Below, piece by piece: positions 9,541-18,154 of a DNA stretch of 64,000 nt. Positions within the stretch are counted from its first letter, which is position 1. Each line of letters begins with the position of its first letter. This DNA is from Flavobacterium taihuense (GTDB taxonomy: Bacteria > Bacteroidota > Bacteroidia > Flavobacteriales > Flavobacteriaceae). The stretch covers positions 1-64,000 of the forward strand of contig NZ_JAHWYN010000014.1 in assembly GCF_019351435.1 (NCBI RefSeq), in the 5' to 3' direction. The notes under the pieces were generated by a model. The model saw only the letters and a program-made list of their open reading frames with translations, was not told the origin of the DNA and searched no databases. Made by a program: the position numbers and the translations under genes.

Positions 9541-9580
9541 TAGGTAATAAAAAACCCGTTTGATGTACTCAAACGGGTTT
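9541..9580 (-). terminator. his attenuator terminator hairpin
   Basis: On the minus strand the 12-base arm 9580-9569 (AAACCCGTTTGA) pairs perfectly with 9563-9552, leaving a 5-base loop, and is followed by TTTTTTATT. It lies between the leader peptide and hisG, so it stops transcription before the operon unless the alternative pairing forms. Its 5' arm contains the partner of the antiterminator. Confidence 0.9.
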
Positions 9581-9624
9581 AGATTATTGTGATTTACACG
9601 CATATCATTAACACATCGCTTGAG
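9568..9624 (-). promoter_or_regulatory. Predicted his antiterminator pairing
   Basis: The segment CTCAAGCG (minus strand, 9624-9617), inside the last part of the leader ORF, can pair with CGTTTGAG (9575-9568). The eight consecutive pairs include one G-U. The second segment is the 5' arm of the terminator, so the two folds exclude each other. A ribosome stalled on the His codons leaves 9624-9617 free; one that reaches the stop codon covers it. Confidence 0.75.
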
Positions 9625-9667
9625 AGCAATTATGAGAATGATGATGATGTAATTGAATTGATAACAT
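9608..9667 (-). CDS. hisL: Histidine operon leader peptide
   Basis: A 19-residue ORF, MLSIQLHHHHSHNCSQAMC, contains five His codons within six positions, four of them in a row. All the His codons are CAT. It starts 37 bases downstream of a TAnnTTTG promoter element and ends 27 bases before a perfect terminator hairpin in front of hisG. The arrangement is the classical ribosome-mediated attenuation design known from enterobacterial his operons. When charged tRNA-His is scarce the ribosome pauses on the His run and the terminator cannot form. The peptide itself probably has no function. Confidence 0.92.
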   Translation of the reverse strand: MLSIQLHHHHSHNCSQAMC

Positions 9668-9703
9668 AACTTTATAAAATTAGATAACTCTTTTTTTCTT
9701 TTG

Positions 9704-9735
9704 CAAATATAGAGGATAAATCAATTACAATCCAA
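9704..9735 (-). promoter_or_regulatory. his operon promoter
   Basis: On the minus strand TTGG (9735-9732) is followed, after 20 bases, by TATATTTG (9711-9704). This matches the Bacteroidota TTTG and TAnnTTTG elements. Transcription should start near 9698-9700, about 30 bases before the leader ATG. Confidence 0.75.
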
Positions 9736-9843
9736 TTTTTATTTTAACGTTTCAATAATTATTTGTTAAATTATAAAAAACCAAAATGAATAGATTTATT
9801 AAATTAATATACGAAGAATTGATTTTCTAAAAGGTATTTGTTG

Positions 9844-9897
9844 AAAAAAAACAAAACACCCATTAATATTGCTTTTACGCATTACTAACAGGTGTTT
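9844..9897 (-). terminator. pckA terminator
   Basis: On the minus strand AAACACC (9897-9891) pairs with GGTGTTT (9860-9854), extended inward by an imperfect TTAGTAATGC/GCAATATTAA pairing. A T-rich run follows. Confidence 0.65.
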
Positions 9898-9927
9898 AAC
9901 CAACCCTAAATAATTATTAGTAACTTA

Positions 9928-11547
9928 CTAATTTAAAACAGCTTCCAAAGAAGGTCCAGCAGCGACTAAACGTTTTCCTTCTTCAGTATCTGTATATTGC
10001 TCGAAATTTTTAATGTAACGCTCTGATAAATCTTTTGCTTTACTTTCCCATTCCGCTCCATCTTTATAAGTATCTCTTGGGTCAAGAATTCCTTCACTAA
10101 CATTTGTTAAAGCAGTTGGGATAGTCAAATTCAAGAATGGAATTGTTTTTGTTTCTGCAGAATCAATTTCACTGTTGATGATCGCATCAATAATGGCTCT
10201 TGTGTTTTTAAGAGAAATTCTTTTTCCAGTTCCGTTCCAGCCAGTATTGACTAAGTATGCTTTAGCTCCGTGTTCTTTCATTTTTCCAATTAATGTTTTA
10301 GAATACATTGTTGGGTGTAACGTTAAGAAAGCTTCCCCGAATGCTGGAGAGAAAGAAGGTTCTGGAGAAGTAATTCCTCTTTCAGTTCCTGCTAATTTAG
10401 AAGTATATCCGCATAAGAAGTGGTATTGAGCTTGATCTTCATCTAAGATTGATACTGGAGGCAATACTCCAAATGCATCTGCTGATAGATAAATGATTTT
10501 GCTAGCATGTCCCGCTTTAGAAGGCAATACAATTTTGTTGATGTGATAAATTGGGTAAGAAACTCTAGAATTTTCAGTGATTGAGTGATCATAATAATCA
10601 ATTTCTCCGTACTCATCAACGATAACATTTTCTAACAATGCATCTCTTTTAATAGCTCTCCAGATATCTGGTTCATTATCTTCAGATAAATCAATTACTT
10701 TAGCATAACAACCTCCTTCGTAGTTGAATACTCCATTGTTATCCCAACCGTGTTCATCATCACCAATTAAATATCTTTTTGGATCTGCAGAAAGAGTTGT
10801 TTTCCCTGTTCCAGAAAGTCCAAAGAATACTGCAACATCTCCTTTTTCACCTACGTTAGCAGAACAGTGCATTGAAGCCATTCCTTTTAATGGTAAATAG
10901 TAGTTCATCATGGAGAACATACCCTTTTTCATTTCACCACCGTACCAAGTTCCTCCAATAATTTGAATTTTTTCAGTAAGATTGAATACAACGAAATTTT
11001 CTGAGTTTAATCCTTGTTCTCTCCAATTTGGATTTATTGTTTTTGAACCGTTCATTACAATGAAATCAGGTTGTCCAAAGTTTTCCAATTCATAAACAGA
11101 AGGTCTGATAAACATATTCGTTACAAAGTGCGCTTGCCAAGCTACTTCCATTACGAAACGAACTTTAAGTCTTGTATCAGCATTTGTTCCGCAAAATGCA
11201 TCCACTACATATAATTTTGGAGATGTAGAAAGTTGTTTTAAAACTAATCCTTTTAATTCATCATAAATTCCTTGAGTTGTTGGAAAATTTACTTTATCAT
11301 CCCAATATATAGTATCTTTTGAAACTGAGTCTTTAACAATATATCTATCTTTGGGAGAACGTCCAGTAAAAACTCCTGTTTTTACTGCAACAGCACCTGT
11401 ATCAGTTAATGCTCCTTTTTCGTATCCTTTTCTTTTATTAGAAACTTCAGCTTTGAATAATTCTTCGTAAGAAGGGTTATAAACAACTTCATGGTAACCT
11501 GTGATTCCTAAATTGTGTAATTCCTGAATAATTTTGATGTTTTTCAT
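9928..11547 (-). CDS. pckA: Phosphoenolpyruvate carboxykinase (ATP)
   Basis: A 539-residue cytosolic enzyme that converts oxaloacetate and ATP to PEP, the entry step of gluconeogenesis. The kinase-1a P-loop reads GLSGTGKTT at 243-251. The kinase-2/metal motif reads IGDDEHGW at 261-268. The substrate-binding arginine lies in [10 protein letters not shown] near residue 63. The ATP form is indicated by length and by these motifs. It diverges from an AspT-type transporter, and the region between them holds FNR/CRP-like sites and a LacI-like palindrome, suggesting control by oxygen or carbon supply. Confidence 0.97.
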   Translation of the reverse strand: MKNIKIIQELHNLGITGYHEVVYNPSYEELFKAEVSNKRKGYEKGALTDTGAVAVKTGVFTGRSPKDRYIVKDSVSKDTIYWDDKVNFPTTQGIYDELKGLVLKQLSTSPKLYVVDAFCGTNADTRLKVRFVMEVAWQAHFVTNMFIRPSVYELENFGQPDFIVMNGSKTINPNWREQGLNSENFVVFNLTEKIQIIGGTWYGGEMKKGMFSMMNYYLPLKGMASMHCSANVGEKGDVAVFFGLSGTGKTTLSADPKRYLIGDDEHGWDNNGVFNYEGGCYAKVIDLSEDNEPDIWRAIKRDALLENVIVDEYGEIDYYDHSITENSRVSYPIYHINKIVLPSKAGHASKIIYLSADAFGVLPPVSILDEDQAQYHFLCGYTSKLAGTERGITSPEPSFSPAFGEAFLTLHPTMYSKTLIGKMKEHGAKAYLVNTGWNGTGKRISLKNTRAIIDAIINSEIDSAETKTIPFLNLTIPTALTNVSEGILDPRDTYKDGAEWESKAKDLSERYIKNFEQYTDTEEGKRLVAAGPSLEAVLN

Positions 11548-11588
11548 GATTTTCTATTTATTATAATTTGATGTGTTATTTTCTTTCT

Positions 11589-11596
11589 CAAAGGTA
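11589..11596 (-). promoter_or_regulatory. pckA promoter -7 element
   Basis: TACCTTTG on the minus strand matches TAnnTTTG, about 42 bases before the pckA start codon. No good -33 element is seen, which would fit a promoter that needs an activator. An FNR/CRP-like site is centred roughly 40 bases upstream of the expected start point. Confidence 0.55.
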
Positions 11597-11619
11597 CTTT
11601 AGCAAATAAGGAAAAAAAC

Positions 11620-11631
11620 TGATTTTTATCA
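11620..11631. promoter_or_regulatory. FNR/CRP-like site 1 (pckA side)
   Basis: TGAT-TTTT-ATCA is an inverted pair of FNR/CRP-type half-sites. It is part of an 18-base direct repeat, AAACTGATTTTTATCAT-like, whose second copy lies at 11756-11773. Its centre at 11625.5 is near -41 relative to the predicted pckA start, the position typical for class II activation. Confidence 0.5.
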
Positions 11632-11650
11632 TGTTTGCAAAAAAAATATA

Positions 11651-11664
11651 CGCAAACGTTTGCG
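11651..11664. promoter_or_regulatory. 14-bp palindromic operator, LacI-like
   Basis: CGCAAACGTTTGCG is a perfect palindrome with a central CG, the pattern preferred by LacI/GalR regulators. It sits in the middle of the pckA/transporter divergent region, among AT-rich DNA where such a GC palindrome stands out. Confidence 0.55.
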
Positions 11665-11760
11665 CTTTTATGGTGTTTTACAGGGGTTTACGAAGTTTTT
11701 TTTAAGTCTTTGAGTATTAAGTTAACAATTTGATTCTTAGAAAACAAAATAAAATAAAAC

Positions 11761-11772
11761 TGATTTTTATCA
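11761..11772. promoter_or_regulatory. FNR/CRP-like site 2 (transporter side)
   Basis: This is the second exact copy of TGATTTTTATCA, within the 18-base repeat 11756-11773. It lies 63 bases before the transporter start codon. No clean TAnnTTTG element is visible downstream, so the promoter is only inferred. Confidence 0.45.
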
Positions 11773-11835
11773 TATAAAAATACCAAATTATTCAATTCAT
11801 TTACATTATTATTTACAACTAAATATTATAAAATT

Positions 11836-13536
11836 ATGTTCGAATGGTTTAAAATATTGTTTACTCCGACCGAAACACCGGAGATGACGCAGTCATTAAT
11901 TGTATTATTTATGACTATTAGTGTAGGCTTTTTCGCCGGTAAACTCAGAATAGGAAGTGTTTCCCTCGGTGTTTCTGCAGTTATGTTTGTTGGCCTTTTT
12001 TTAGGTCATTTAGGTTTTAGCATGGAAGCAGAATTAATTCAATTCGTACGGGAATTTGGATTAATCCTTTTTGTTTACGGTATTGGTATTCAAGTAGGAC
12101 CAACTTTCTTTTCTTCTTTCAAAAAAGAGGGTTTGATTTTTAATGCTTTAGGCGTTGGAACTGTGTTTTTGGGTGGAATTATTGCTTATTGCATTCATTT
12201 ATTAGCCAATGTAAAAATTGAAAATGCAGTTGGACTAATGTCGGGTTCAGTTACCAATACTCCCGGACTAGGAGCAGCAAAATCAACTCTTATTGAAATT
12301 CAAAAACAATTGAATCTTCCCGCCGATCATTTTTCGGATCCTGCTATTGCTTATGCAATTACATATCCTATAGGAGTTTTCGGGATTATACTTATTATAA
12401 TTTTAGCCAAAAGCTTTTTAAAAATTGATTTAAAAAAAGAAGTGGTATTACTTAAAGAGAAAAACAAAGACTCTGAAAATAAAATTATTCGCCAAAAATG
12501 CAGAATTACTCAACCTGAAGTTATTGGAAAAACTATTCGTCAAATATTCAAAGAATTCCACGTAGAAGACGTGATTATTTCGAGACAAAAACAAAGCGGA
12601 ACCAAGGTAGTTTTTTCGCCTTCATTAGATTCTACAATAAAAGAAAAAGACGTTTTAATGGTTGTGGCCAAACAAAAAGACATCAATAAGTTTATTGACA
12701 TTGTTGGGAAAGTATCAACAGATTTATTTATTGAATCTGAAGATGATGTTACAACCAAAATTCTTAGTGTAACTAAGAAAACCGCTACTCATAAAACTTT
12801 GGCACAATTGGATTTGTATAATCAATTTGGTTTGAAAGTAACCCGTGTAGTTCGTTCTGGATTAGAAATTTTGGCACAGCCTACGTTGGAACTTTATTAT
12901 GGTGATACTTTGTTGGTAGTCGGTAGTAAAGAAGCCATTCAAGAAGCAGAACATATTATAGGAAATTCTAAAAAAATACTTTTAGAACCTGATTTTCTTT
13001 CTCTTTTCGGAGGTTTGATTTTTGGGGTTATCATCGGTTCTATTCCAATTATGATTCCATCTTTGCCAGTTCCCCTAAAATTAGGATTGGCCGCAGGGCC
13101 GCTTTTGGCCGCTTTATTCATCAGTCGATATGGTGGTGTTGGGGTAATCCATTCGTACATCAATAACGGAGCGATACATTTCATGAAGGATTTCGGGATT
13201 TGTTTGTTCTTTGCTGCCGTAGGGATTAAAGCGGGTCATGGATTTTATGATAATTTTATAGCAAATGACGGGTGGATGTGGATATACTATGGCTGTTATA
13301 TCACTTTTATACCATTGACGATATTGGTATTGATAAGCCGATTTGTATTCAAACTTAATTTTTACCAAATGGTGGGTATCATGAGTGGTTCTTATACGGA
13401 TCCTGCAGCTTTGGCCTTTAGTACCAAATATCTAGATTCAGACATTCCTAATCAATCTTATGCTACTGTTTATCCGCTGGTAACTATTAGCAGAATTTTG
13501 GTCGCACAATTGCTTATTTTACTATTTGCGAGTTGA
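11836..13536 (+). CDS. AspT/YidE-type membrane transporter with two RCK-C domains
   Basis: A 566-residue inner-membrane protein of the aspartate:alanine exchanger (AAEx) family. It is built of two homologous membrane halves, about 18-195 and 385-560, each with five or so helices. The matching motifs are GLMSGSVTNTPGLGAA near 133 and GIMSGSYTDPAALAF near 514. Between them lie two TrkA-C/RCK-C ligand-binding domains (about 215-295 and 300-380). Known members exchange dicarboxylates or amino acids. Pairing with pckA suggests a C4-dicarboxylate or aspartate substrate, but that is inference. Confidence 0.85.
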   Translation: MFEWFKILFTPTETPEMTQSLIVLFMTISVGFFAGKLRIGSVSLGVSAVMFVGLFLGHLGFSMEAELIQFVREFGLILFVYGIGIQVGPTFFSSFKKEGLIFNALGVGTVFLGGIIAYCIHLLANVKIENAVGLMSGSVTNTPGLGAAKSTLIEIQKQLNLPADHFSDPAIAYAITYPIGVFGIILIIILAKSFLKIDLKKEVVLLKEKNKDSENKIIRQKCRITQPEVIGKTIRQIFKEFHVEDVIISRQKQSGTKVVFSPSLDSTIKEKDVLMVVAKQKDINKFIDIVGKVSTDLFIESEDDVTTKILSVTKKTATHKTLAQLDLYNQFGLKVTRVVRSGLEILAQPTLELYYGDTLLVVGSKEAIQEAEHIIGNSKKILLEPDFLSLFGGLIFGVIIGSIPIMIPSLPVPLKLGLAAGPLLAALFISRYGGVGVIHSYINNGAIHFMKDFGICLFFAAVGIKAGHGFYDNFIANDGWMWIYYGCYITFIPLTILVLISRFVFKLNFYQMVGIMSGSYTDPAALAFSTKYLDSDIPNQSYATVYPLVTISRILVAQLLILLFAS

Positions 13537-13555
13537 TCTGTACTTTACTTTCAAT

Positions 13556-13593
13556 AAAAAAAAAGGATGTCTAATTGCAGACATCCTTTTTTT
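13556..13593. terminator. Bidirectional terminator between transporter and E1 gene
   Basis: AAAAGGATGTCT (13561-13572) pairs with AGACATCCTTTT (13579-13590) around a 6-base loop, with A and T runs on the two sides. It serves the two convergent genes. Confidence 0.85.
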
Positions 13594-13615
13594 ATTTCAA
13601 TTTATAGTTTCTTCA

Positions 13616-15592
13616 TCAATACTCCAAAAGTGCTTTCAACTCCCTTTCAAATCTGCCTTTCGGCAAATATTGATCTTCCAGTGCTTTTGTAAAAGGAATA
13701 GGAGAATCCAAACTCGCCACGCGTTTTACAGGCGCATCCAAGAATTCAAAGCAATTTTCCATTATCAATGCTGAAATATCGCTGGCAACACCTCCAAACA
13801 TGGAATCTTCTTGGTAAATGATGACCCTTCCCGTTTTCTTAACCGATGTATAAATAGCTCCAGTATCCAAAGGTTGAAGTGTTCTTAAATCCAATAAATC
13901 AGCTTTTATCTCTGGATTTTTATCTAATGTTTCAATAGCCCAGTGTATTGCTGCACCAAAAGAGATAATAGTTACGTCATTTCCTTCTTTCAACAAAGCT
14001 GCTTTTCCTAGAGGGAGGGTGTAATAGTTCGCAGGCACATCTTGTGACAAGCTTCTGTACAATTGTTTGTGTTCAAAGAAAAGTACAGGATTAGGATCGT
14101 TGATAGAAGCATTCAGCAAACCTTTTACATCATACGGAAAGGCTGGATAAACTACTTTTAGACCTGGTGTTTTGGTAAACCAAGCTTCATTGGTTTGGGA
14201 ATGAAAAGGCCCTGCTTGTGTTCCGCCACCGCAAGGCATCCGAACCACAACATCGGCTTTTTCCAACCAGCGGTAATGTGATTTGGCTAATAAATTTACT
14301 ATCGGGTTGAATCCCGTGGACACAAAATCGGCAAATTGCATTTCTACAATCGCTTTATATCCATTAATAGACAGTCCCATGGCGGTTGACACAACAGCGC
14401 TTTCGCAAATGGGCGTATTCCTAACTCTATTTTTACCAAACTGAGTCACAAAACCATCTGTTATTTTGAACGCACCACCATATTCGGCAATATCTTGTCC
14501 CATGATAACCGATTTTTCATGTCTCTCCATCGACTGACGTAAACTGCTGGAAATCGCGTCTATAAAACGGATATTTTCTGTTTCTTCATTTGGATGAAAT
14601 TCTTCATGAATATACGGTTTGTAAACATCATTTAATTCTCCTTCGTAAGTGGGAACTATTTCGGGTTCAGCATTGGCTTTTGCCCAACTTTCATCGATGT
14701 CTTTTTTTATTTCGAGCTGTATTTCTTCGTCATGTTCATTGGTAAGAATATTGTTTTGATACAAAAAGCTTCTATAGTTATCAACTGGGTCTTTTGTAGC
14801 CCATACATCCATTAACTCCTGGGGAACATATTTGGTGCCACTCGCTTCTTCGTGACCCCGCATTCTGAATGTTTTGAATTCCAACAAAACAGGTCTTGGA
14901 TTTTCATTCATCGATACTTTTAGTTCCGAAATTAAATTAAAAACTTCCAAAATATTGTTTCCGTCTACAACATGGCTTTCTATTCCGTAACCAATTCCTT
15001 TGTCAGCAAGGTTTTCGCAACGGTATTGTTCATTGGTTGGTGTTGACAAACCGTATCCGTTATTTTCAATTATAAACAGAACGGGTAAATCCCATACAGC
15101 TGCGATATTTAGCGATTCATGAAAATCTCCTTCACTGGTAGCTCCTTCTCCGGTAAAAACAGCTGTTATTTTTCCGTTTTTCTGTAGTTTATTGGCCAAT
15201 GCTATTCCATCAGCAACACCCAATTGAGGTCCCAGATGCGAAATCATTCCGATAATTTTATAGTCTTGTGTTCCAAAATGAAAACTTCGGTCTCTTCCTT
15301 TGGTAAAACCATTGGCTTTGCCTTGCCATTGTGAAAACAATCGATGCAACGGAATGTCTCTCCCTGTAAATACGCCTAAGTTACGGTGCATCGGCAGTAT
15401 ATACTCATCAGTATCCAAAGCCGCTGTAATACCTACTGATATAGCCTCTTGACCAATGCCTGAAAACCATTTGGATACTTTACCTTGTCGAATAAGGATC
15501 AGCATTTTTTCCTCAACCAATCTCGGTTTTAGAATTCTTTTATAGAGATCTAATAAAGTATCGTTGGATAGATTTTTTTTGTCAAAATTCAT
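13616..15592 (-). CDS. Fused alpha/beta E1 component of a branched-chain-type 2-oxoacid dehydrogenase
   Basis: A 658-residue thiamine-diphosphate enzyme in which E1 alpha (about 1-320) and E1 beta (about 335-658) are joined in one chain. The ThDP-binding motif GEGATSEGDFHES begins near 148 and ends with the ENNGYGLST segment. The beta half carries QDIAEYGGAFKIT and the MPCGGGTQAGPFHSQ region. It decarboxylates a 2-oxoacid, probably branched-chain, and passes the acyl group to a lipoyl E2 encoded elsewhere. In Flavobacteriia this supports iso-branched fatty acid synthesis. The fusion is usual in Bacteroidota. Confidence 0.9.
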   Translation of the reverse strand: MNFDKKNLSNDTLLDLYKRILKPRLVEEKMLILIRQGKVSKWFSGIGQEAISVGITAALDTDEYILPMHRNLGVFTGRDIPLHRLFSQWQGKANGFTKGRDRSFHFGTQDYKIIGMISHLGPQLGVADGIALANKLQKNGKITAVFTGEGATSEGDFHESLNIAAVWDLPVLFIIENNGYGLSTPTNEQYRCENLADKGIGYGIESHVVDGNNILEVFNLISELKVSMNENPRPVLLEFKTFRMRGHEEASGTKYVPQELMDVWATKDPVDNYRSFLYQNNILTNEHDEEIQLEIKKDIDESWAKANAEPEIVPTYEGELNDVYKPYIHEEFHPNEETENIRFIDAISSSLRQSMERHEKSVIMGQDIAEYGGAFKITDGFVTQFGKNRVRNTPICESAVVSTAMGLSINGYKAIVEMQFADFVSTGFNPIVNLLAKSHYRWLEKADVVVRMPCGGGTQAGPFHSQTNEAWFTKTPGLKVVYPAFPYDVKGLLNASINDPNPVLFFEHKQLYRSLSQDVPANYYTLPLGKAALLKEGNDVTIISFGAAIHWAIETLDKNPEIKADLLDLRTLQPLDTGAIYTSVKKTGRVIIYQEDSMFGGVASDISALIMENCFEFLDAPVKRVASLDSPIPFTKALEDQYLPKGRFERELKALLEY

Positions 15593-15617
15593 TTTTGGTT
15601 GATTTATTGGTGCTTTT

Positions 15618-15625
15618 CAAAGATA
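15618..15625 (-). promoter_or_regulatory. E1 gene promoter -7 element
   Basis: TATCTTTG on the minus strand matches TAnnTTTG, about 25 bases before the start codon. Confidence 0.5.
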
Positions 15626-15709
15626 TAAAAATATAACAGTTTTAAGGGTAATTGTTATAATATTTTAAATTATGCTTTATTATTGAAATGAGTTATCTTT
15701 TTTATTTTT

Positions 15710-15717
15710 TATATTTG
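15710..15717 (+). promoter_or_regulatory. Oxygenase gene promoter -7 element
   Basis: TATATTTG matches TAnnTTTG, 46 bases before the oxygenase ATG. A TTG lies further upstream, with a longer than usual spacing. Confidence 0.5.
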
Positions 15718-15763
15718 TCGTTACGAAGTTTAAGACTTCTAAAGTATTAAATACAGACATAAT

Positions 15764-16714
15764 ATGCAAAACATTCCTAGTGTTGACTTGCGTGATTTCC
15801 TTTCGGACGACCCGAAACGTAAACAAAAATTTGTAAATGAAATCGGAAGTGCATTCGAAGATATTGGCTTCGTAGCGCTCAAAGGGCATTTTTTAAACGA
15901 TCAATTAGTTGATGAATTGTATGGCGAAATCAGGAATTTCTTTTCCTTGCCATTAGAAACCAAACACAGCTATGAAATTCCTGGAATTGGTGGACAGAGA
16001 GGTTATGTTTCTTTTGGAAAAGAACATGCCAAAGGCCGAAAAGAAGGGGATTTAAAAGAGTTTTGGCATTTTGGACAATATGTGGATAAAGATTCCAAAT
16101 ATGCTTCAGAATATCCAGATAATGTTGAGGTAAAAGAATTACCTCGTTTTAATGTTGTAGGTAAAGAAGCCTATCAAATGCTTGAGAAAACGGGTGTTTA
16201 TGTGTTAAGAGCTTTGGCATTGCATCTTGGATTGGATGAATTTTATTTTGACGAATACGCCAAAGACGGAAATTCAATACTAAGACCAATTCACTACCCT
16301 CCTATTACATCCGAACCTGAGAATGCCATTCGTGCAGCAGCTCATGGTGACATCAACTTGATTACTTTGTTGATGGGAGCTCAAGGTAAAGGATTACAAG
16401 TTCAAAACCATAATGGTGATTGGATTGATGCTGTTGCAGAACCAGATGAATTAGTGATTAATGTGGGTGATATGTTATCCCGTCATACCAATAACAAACT
16501 AAAATCTACAATTCATCAAGTGGTTAATCCGCCAAGAGAACTATGGGGAACATCTCGTTATTCTATTCCGTTTTTTATGCACCCAGTTAGTGACATGAAG
16601 TTAAATTGCTTAGAAAACTGTATCGACGCCGAAAATCCTAAAAAATTCGAGGATATTACTGCAGGAGACTATTTGTACGAACGTTTAGTTGACTTAGGTT
16701 TAATTAAAAAATAA
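15764..16714 (+). CDS. 2-oxoglutarate/Fe(II) oxygenase, isopenicillin N synthase-like
   Basis: A 316-residue non-haem iron enzyme. The N-terminal DIOX_N domain covers about 4-120. The C-terminal jelly roll holds the iron triad His194, Asp196 (AAHGD) and His251 (STIHQV). The co-substrate arginine is in RYSIPFF at 265-271. Members hydroxylate, desaturate or cyclise small molecules, and similar proteins are widespread in Flavobacteriia without a known substrate. The neighbours give no clear hint. It is cytoplasmic, with no signal peptide. Confidence 0.85.
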   Translation: MQNIPSVDLRDFLSDDPKRKQKFVNEIGSAFEDIGFVALKGHFLNDQLVDELYGEIRNFFSLPLETKHSYEIPGIGGQRGYVSFGKEHAKGRKEGDLKEFWHFGQYVDKDSKYASEYPDNVEVKELPRFNVVGKEAYQMLEKTGVYVLRALALHLGLDEFYFDEYAKDGNSILRPIHYPPITSEPENAIRAAAHGDINLITLLMGAQGKGLQVQNHNGDWIDAVAEPDELVINVGDMLSRHTNNKLKSTIHQVVNPPRELWGTSRYSIPFFMHPVSDMKLNCLENCIDAENPKKFEDITAGDYLYERLVDLGLIKK

Positions 16715-16727
16715 GTTCCAAATTTTA

Positions 16728-16775
16728 AAATTCAAATTCCAAAGCTTTGTGTTTGGGATTTGGATTTTTTTTTAT
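16728..16775 (+). terminator. Terminator of the oxygenase gene, built of repeat words
   Basis: AAATTCAAATTCCAAA (16728-16743) pairs over 16 positions with TTTGGGATTTGGATTT (16752-16767) around an 8-base loop, followed by a long T run. Two pairs are G-U and only form in plus-strand RNA, which argues for function at the RNA level. Confidence 0.8.
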
Positions 16776-16791
16776 ATAATTTAAAAAAAAA

Positions 16792-17121
16792 ATGGATTTA
16801 CAAGACCAATTAAAAAATCTTTTTCCGGATCACCAAATAGCTCCCGAAGAAGAAATTGAAAAAGAAGCGCATGAATTATATGTTCAAAAAGAACCTATGA
16901 TCTGCAAATTCGAAAAACGAAAAGGAAAAGCAACCACTATAATTGAAGGTTACGAAGGAACCGACGAGGATTTTAAAATCCTAGCCAAAGAAATCAAAAC
17001 CAAACTGAGTGTTGGAGGGACTTTTAAAGATGATTCCATTATCATTCAAGGGGATTACCGCGATAAAATAATGAACATGTTAAAAGAAAAAGGATTTAAG
17101 GTAAAACGTATTGGAGGGTAG
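16792..17121 (+). CDS. SUI1/eIF1-like translation factor (YciH family)
   Basis: A 109-residue homologue of eIF1/SUI1. The conserved core runs from KGKATTIIEGYEG near 42 to the end, with LKTKLSVGG-type and KGDYRDKIMNML-type segments seen here as IKTKLSVGG and QGDYRDKI. Bacterial members resemble YciH, which is thought to affect start-codon fidelity and translation under stress. A charged N-terminal extension precedes the domain. It is probably co-expressed with nothing else, because a terminator precedes it and a repeat spacer follows. Confidence 0.85.
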   Translation: MDLQDQLKNLFPDHQIAPEEEIEKEAHELYVQKEPMICKFEKRKGKATTIIEGYEGTDEDFKILAKEIKTKLSVGGTFKDDSIIIQGDYRDKIMNMLKEKGFKVKRIGG

Positions 17122-17253
17122 GATTTTAGATTTCAGAATGCAGATTTCAGATTTCATTTTGCAGTCCCTGAATTGATATTATTCATTCATTAAAAATCTT
17201 TGCGAGTCTCTGCAAATTCTTTTGCGAATCTCTGCGATATAACAACAACAACA
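17122..17253. repeat. Spacer of two repeat-word families
   Basis: Right after the stop are words of the GATTTTAGATTTCAGA type (17122-17155). Closer to the next gene is the tandem pair TTTGCGAGTCTCTGC and TTTGCGAATCTCTGC (about 17199-17235). Both word types recur elsewhere in the window. No ORF of note is seen. Confidence 0.5.
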
Positions 17254-18126
17254 ATGGCTATACAACAATCCGAATTAATACTCAATCCTGATGGGAGCGT
17301 GTATCATCTTAATTTGAAACCAGAACACATTGCCCACGATATTATTTTTGTGGGTGATCAGGATAGAGTAACAAAAATCACCAAGCATTTTGATTCCATT
17401 GAATTTTCTACTCAAAAAAGAGAATTCAAAACCCAAACTGGAATTTATAAAGGCAAACGTTTAACGGTGATGTCCACTGGAATTGGCCCTGATAATATTG
17501 ATATTGTCATCAATGAATTGGATGCTCTTGTTAATATTGACTTAGAAACCAGAAAACCAAAAGAAAAACTAACCTCATTAAACATCATCCGAATAGGAAC
17601 ATCAGGTTCTTTGCATGCTGATATTCCTGTGGATAGTTTTGTGATGGCTCAATTTGGTTTAGGACTTGACAATATGCTCCGCTCCTATTTGATTGATGCT
17701 ATTTCTAATAATGAAATGGAAAATGCGTTTATTCAACACACCAATTGGGACTTATTAAAAGGAAGGCCAACAGTAATTCCTTGTTCTTCGGTATTGGAAA
17801 AAAGAATAGAAAGTAATGAAATATTCAAAGGAATTACGGCAACTGCAGGTGGTTTTTATGGACCTCAAGGTCGAGTTTTACGTTTAAAGATTCAAGATTC
17901 AAGTTTAAATTCCAAAATGGATAATTTTCTTTTTGAAGGAACTAGAATTACTAATCTCGAAATGGAAACTTCAGCTATTTATGGACTTTCGGCTCTTTTG
18001 GGTCATCAGGCGCTGTCTCTGAATGCCATTATTGCCAATCGTGCCAACGGAACTTTTAGCAGTGATCCCTACAAAGCAGTAGATGAATTGATTGAATATA
18101 CATTGGGCAAATTGGCAGAGAATTAA
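17254..18126 (+). CDS. Nucleoside phosphorylase, uridine phosphorylase-like
   Basis: A 290-residue member of the PNP/UDP phosphorylase superfamily that cleaves nucleosides with phosphate for salvage. Seen are the N-terminal FVGDQDRVTKI segment, STGIGPDNIDIVINEL (phosphate and ribose contacts), RIGTSGSLHADIPVDS, and NLEMETSAIYGLS near the C-terminus, where the Met-Glu contacts ribose. I chose the ATG at 17254 because the 18 upstream codons fall within the spacer repeat words and begin with TTG. Confidence 0.85.
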   Translation: MAIQQSELILNPDGSVYHLNLKPEHIAHDIIFVGDQDRVTKITKHFDSIEFSTQKREFKTQTGIYKGKRLTVMSTGIGPDNIDIVINELDALVNIDLETRKPKEKLTSLNIIRIGTSGSLHADIPVDSFVMAQFGLGLDNMLRSYLIDAISNNEMENAFIQHTNWDLLKGRPTVIPCSSVLEKRIESNEIFKGITATAGGFYGPQGRVLRLKIQDSSLNSKMDNFLFEGTRITNLEMETSAIYGLSALLGHQALSLNAIIANRANGTFSSDPYKAVDELIEYTLGKLAEN

Positions 18127-18154
18127 AAGAAGGTTTTAATAGTAACACATCCTA

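Noticed and set aside
13526..13774. 82-codon plus-strand ORF after the AspT-type transporter
   Set aside because: It runs through the bidirectional terminator and into the antisense of the E1 gene. It has no start context and no family features.
17200..17253. TTG start adding 18 residues to the nucleoside phosphorylase
   Set aside because: The added codons are the spacer words TTTGCGA-TCTCTGC; the ATG at 17254 fits the family N-terminus.
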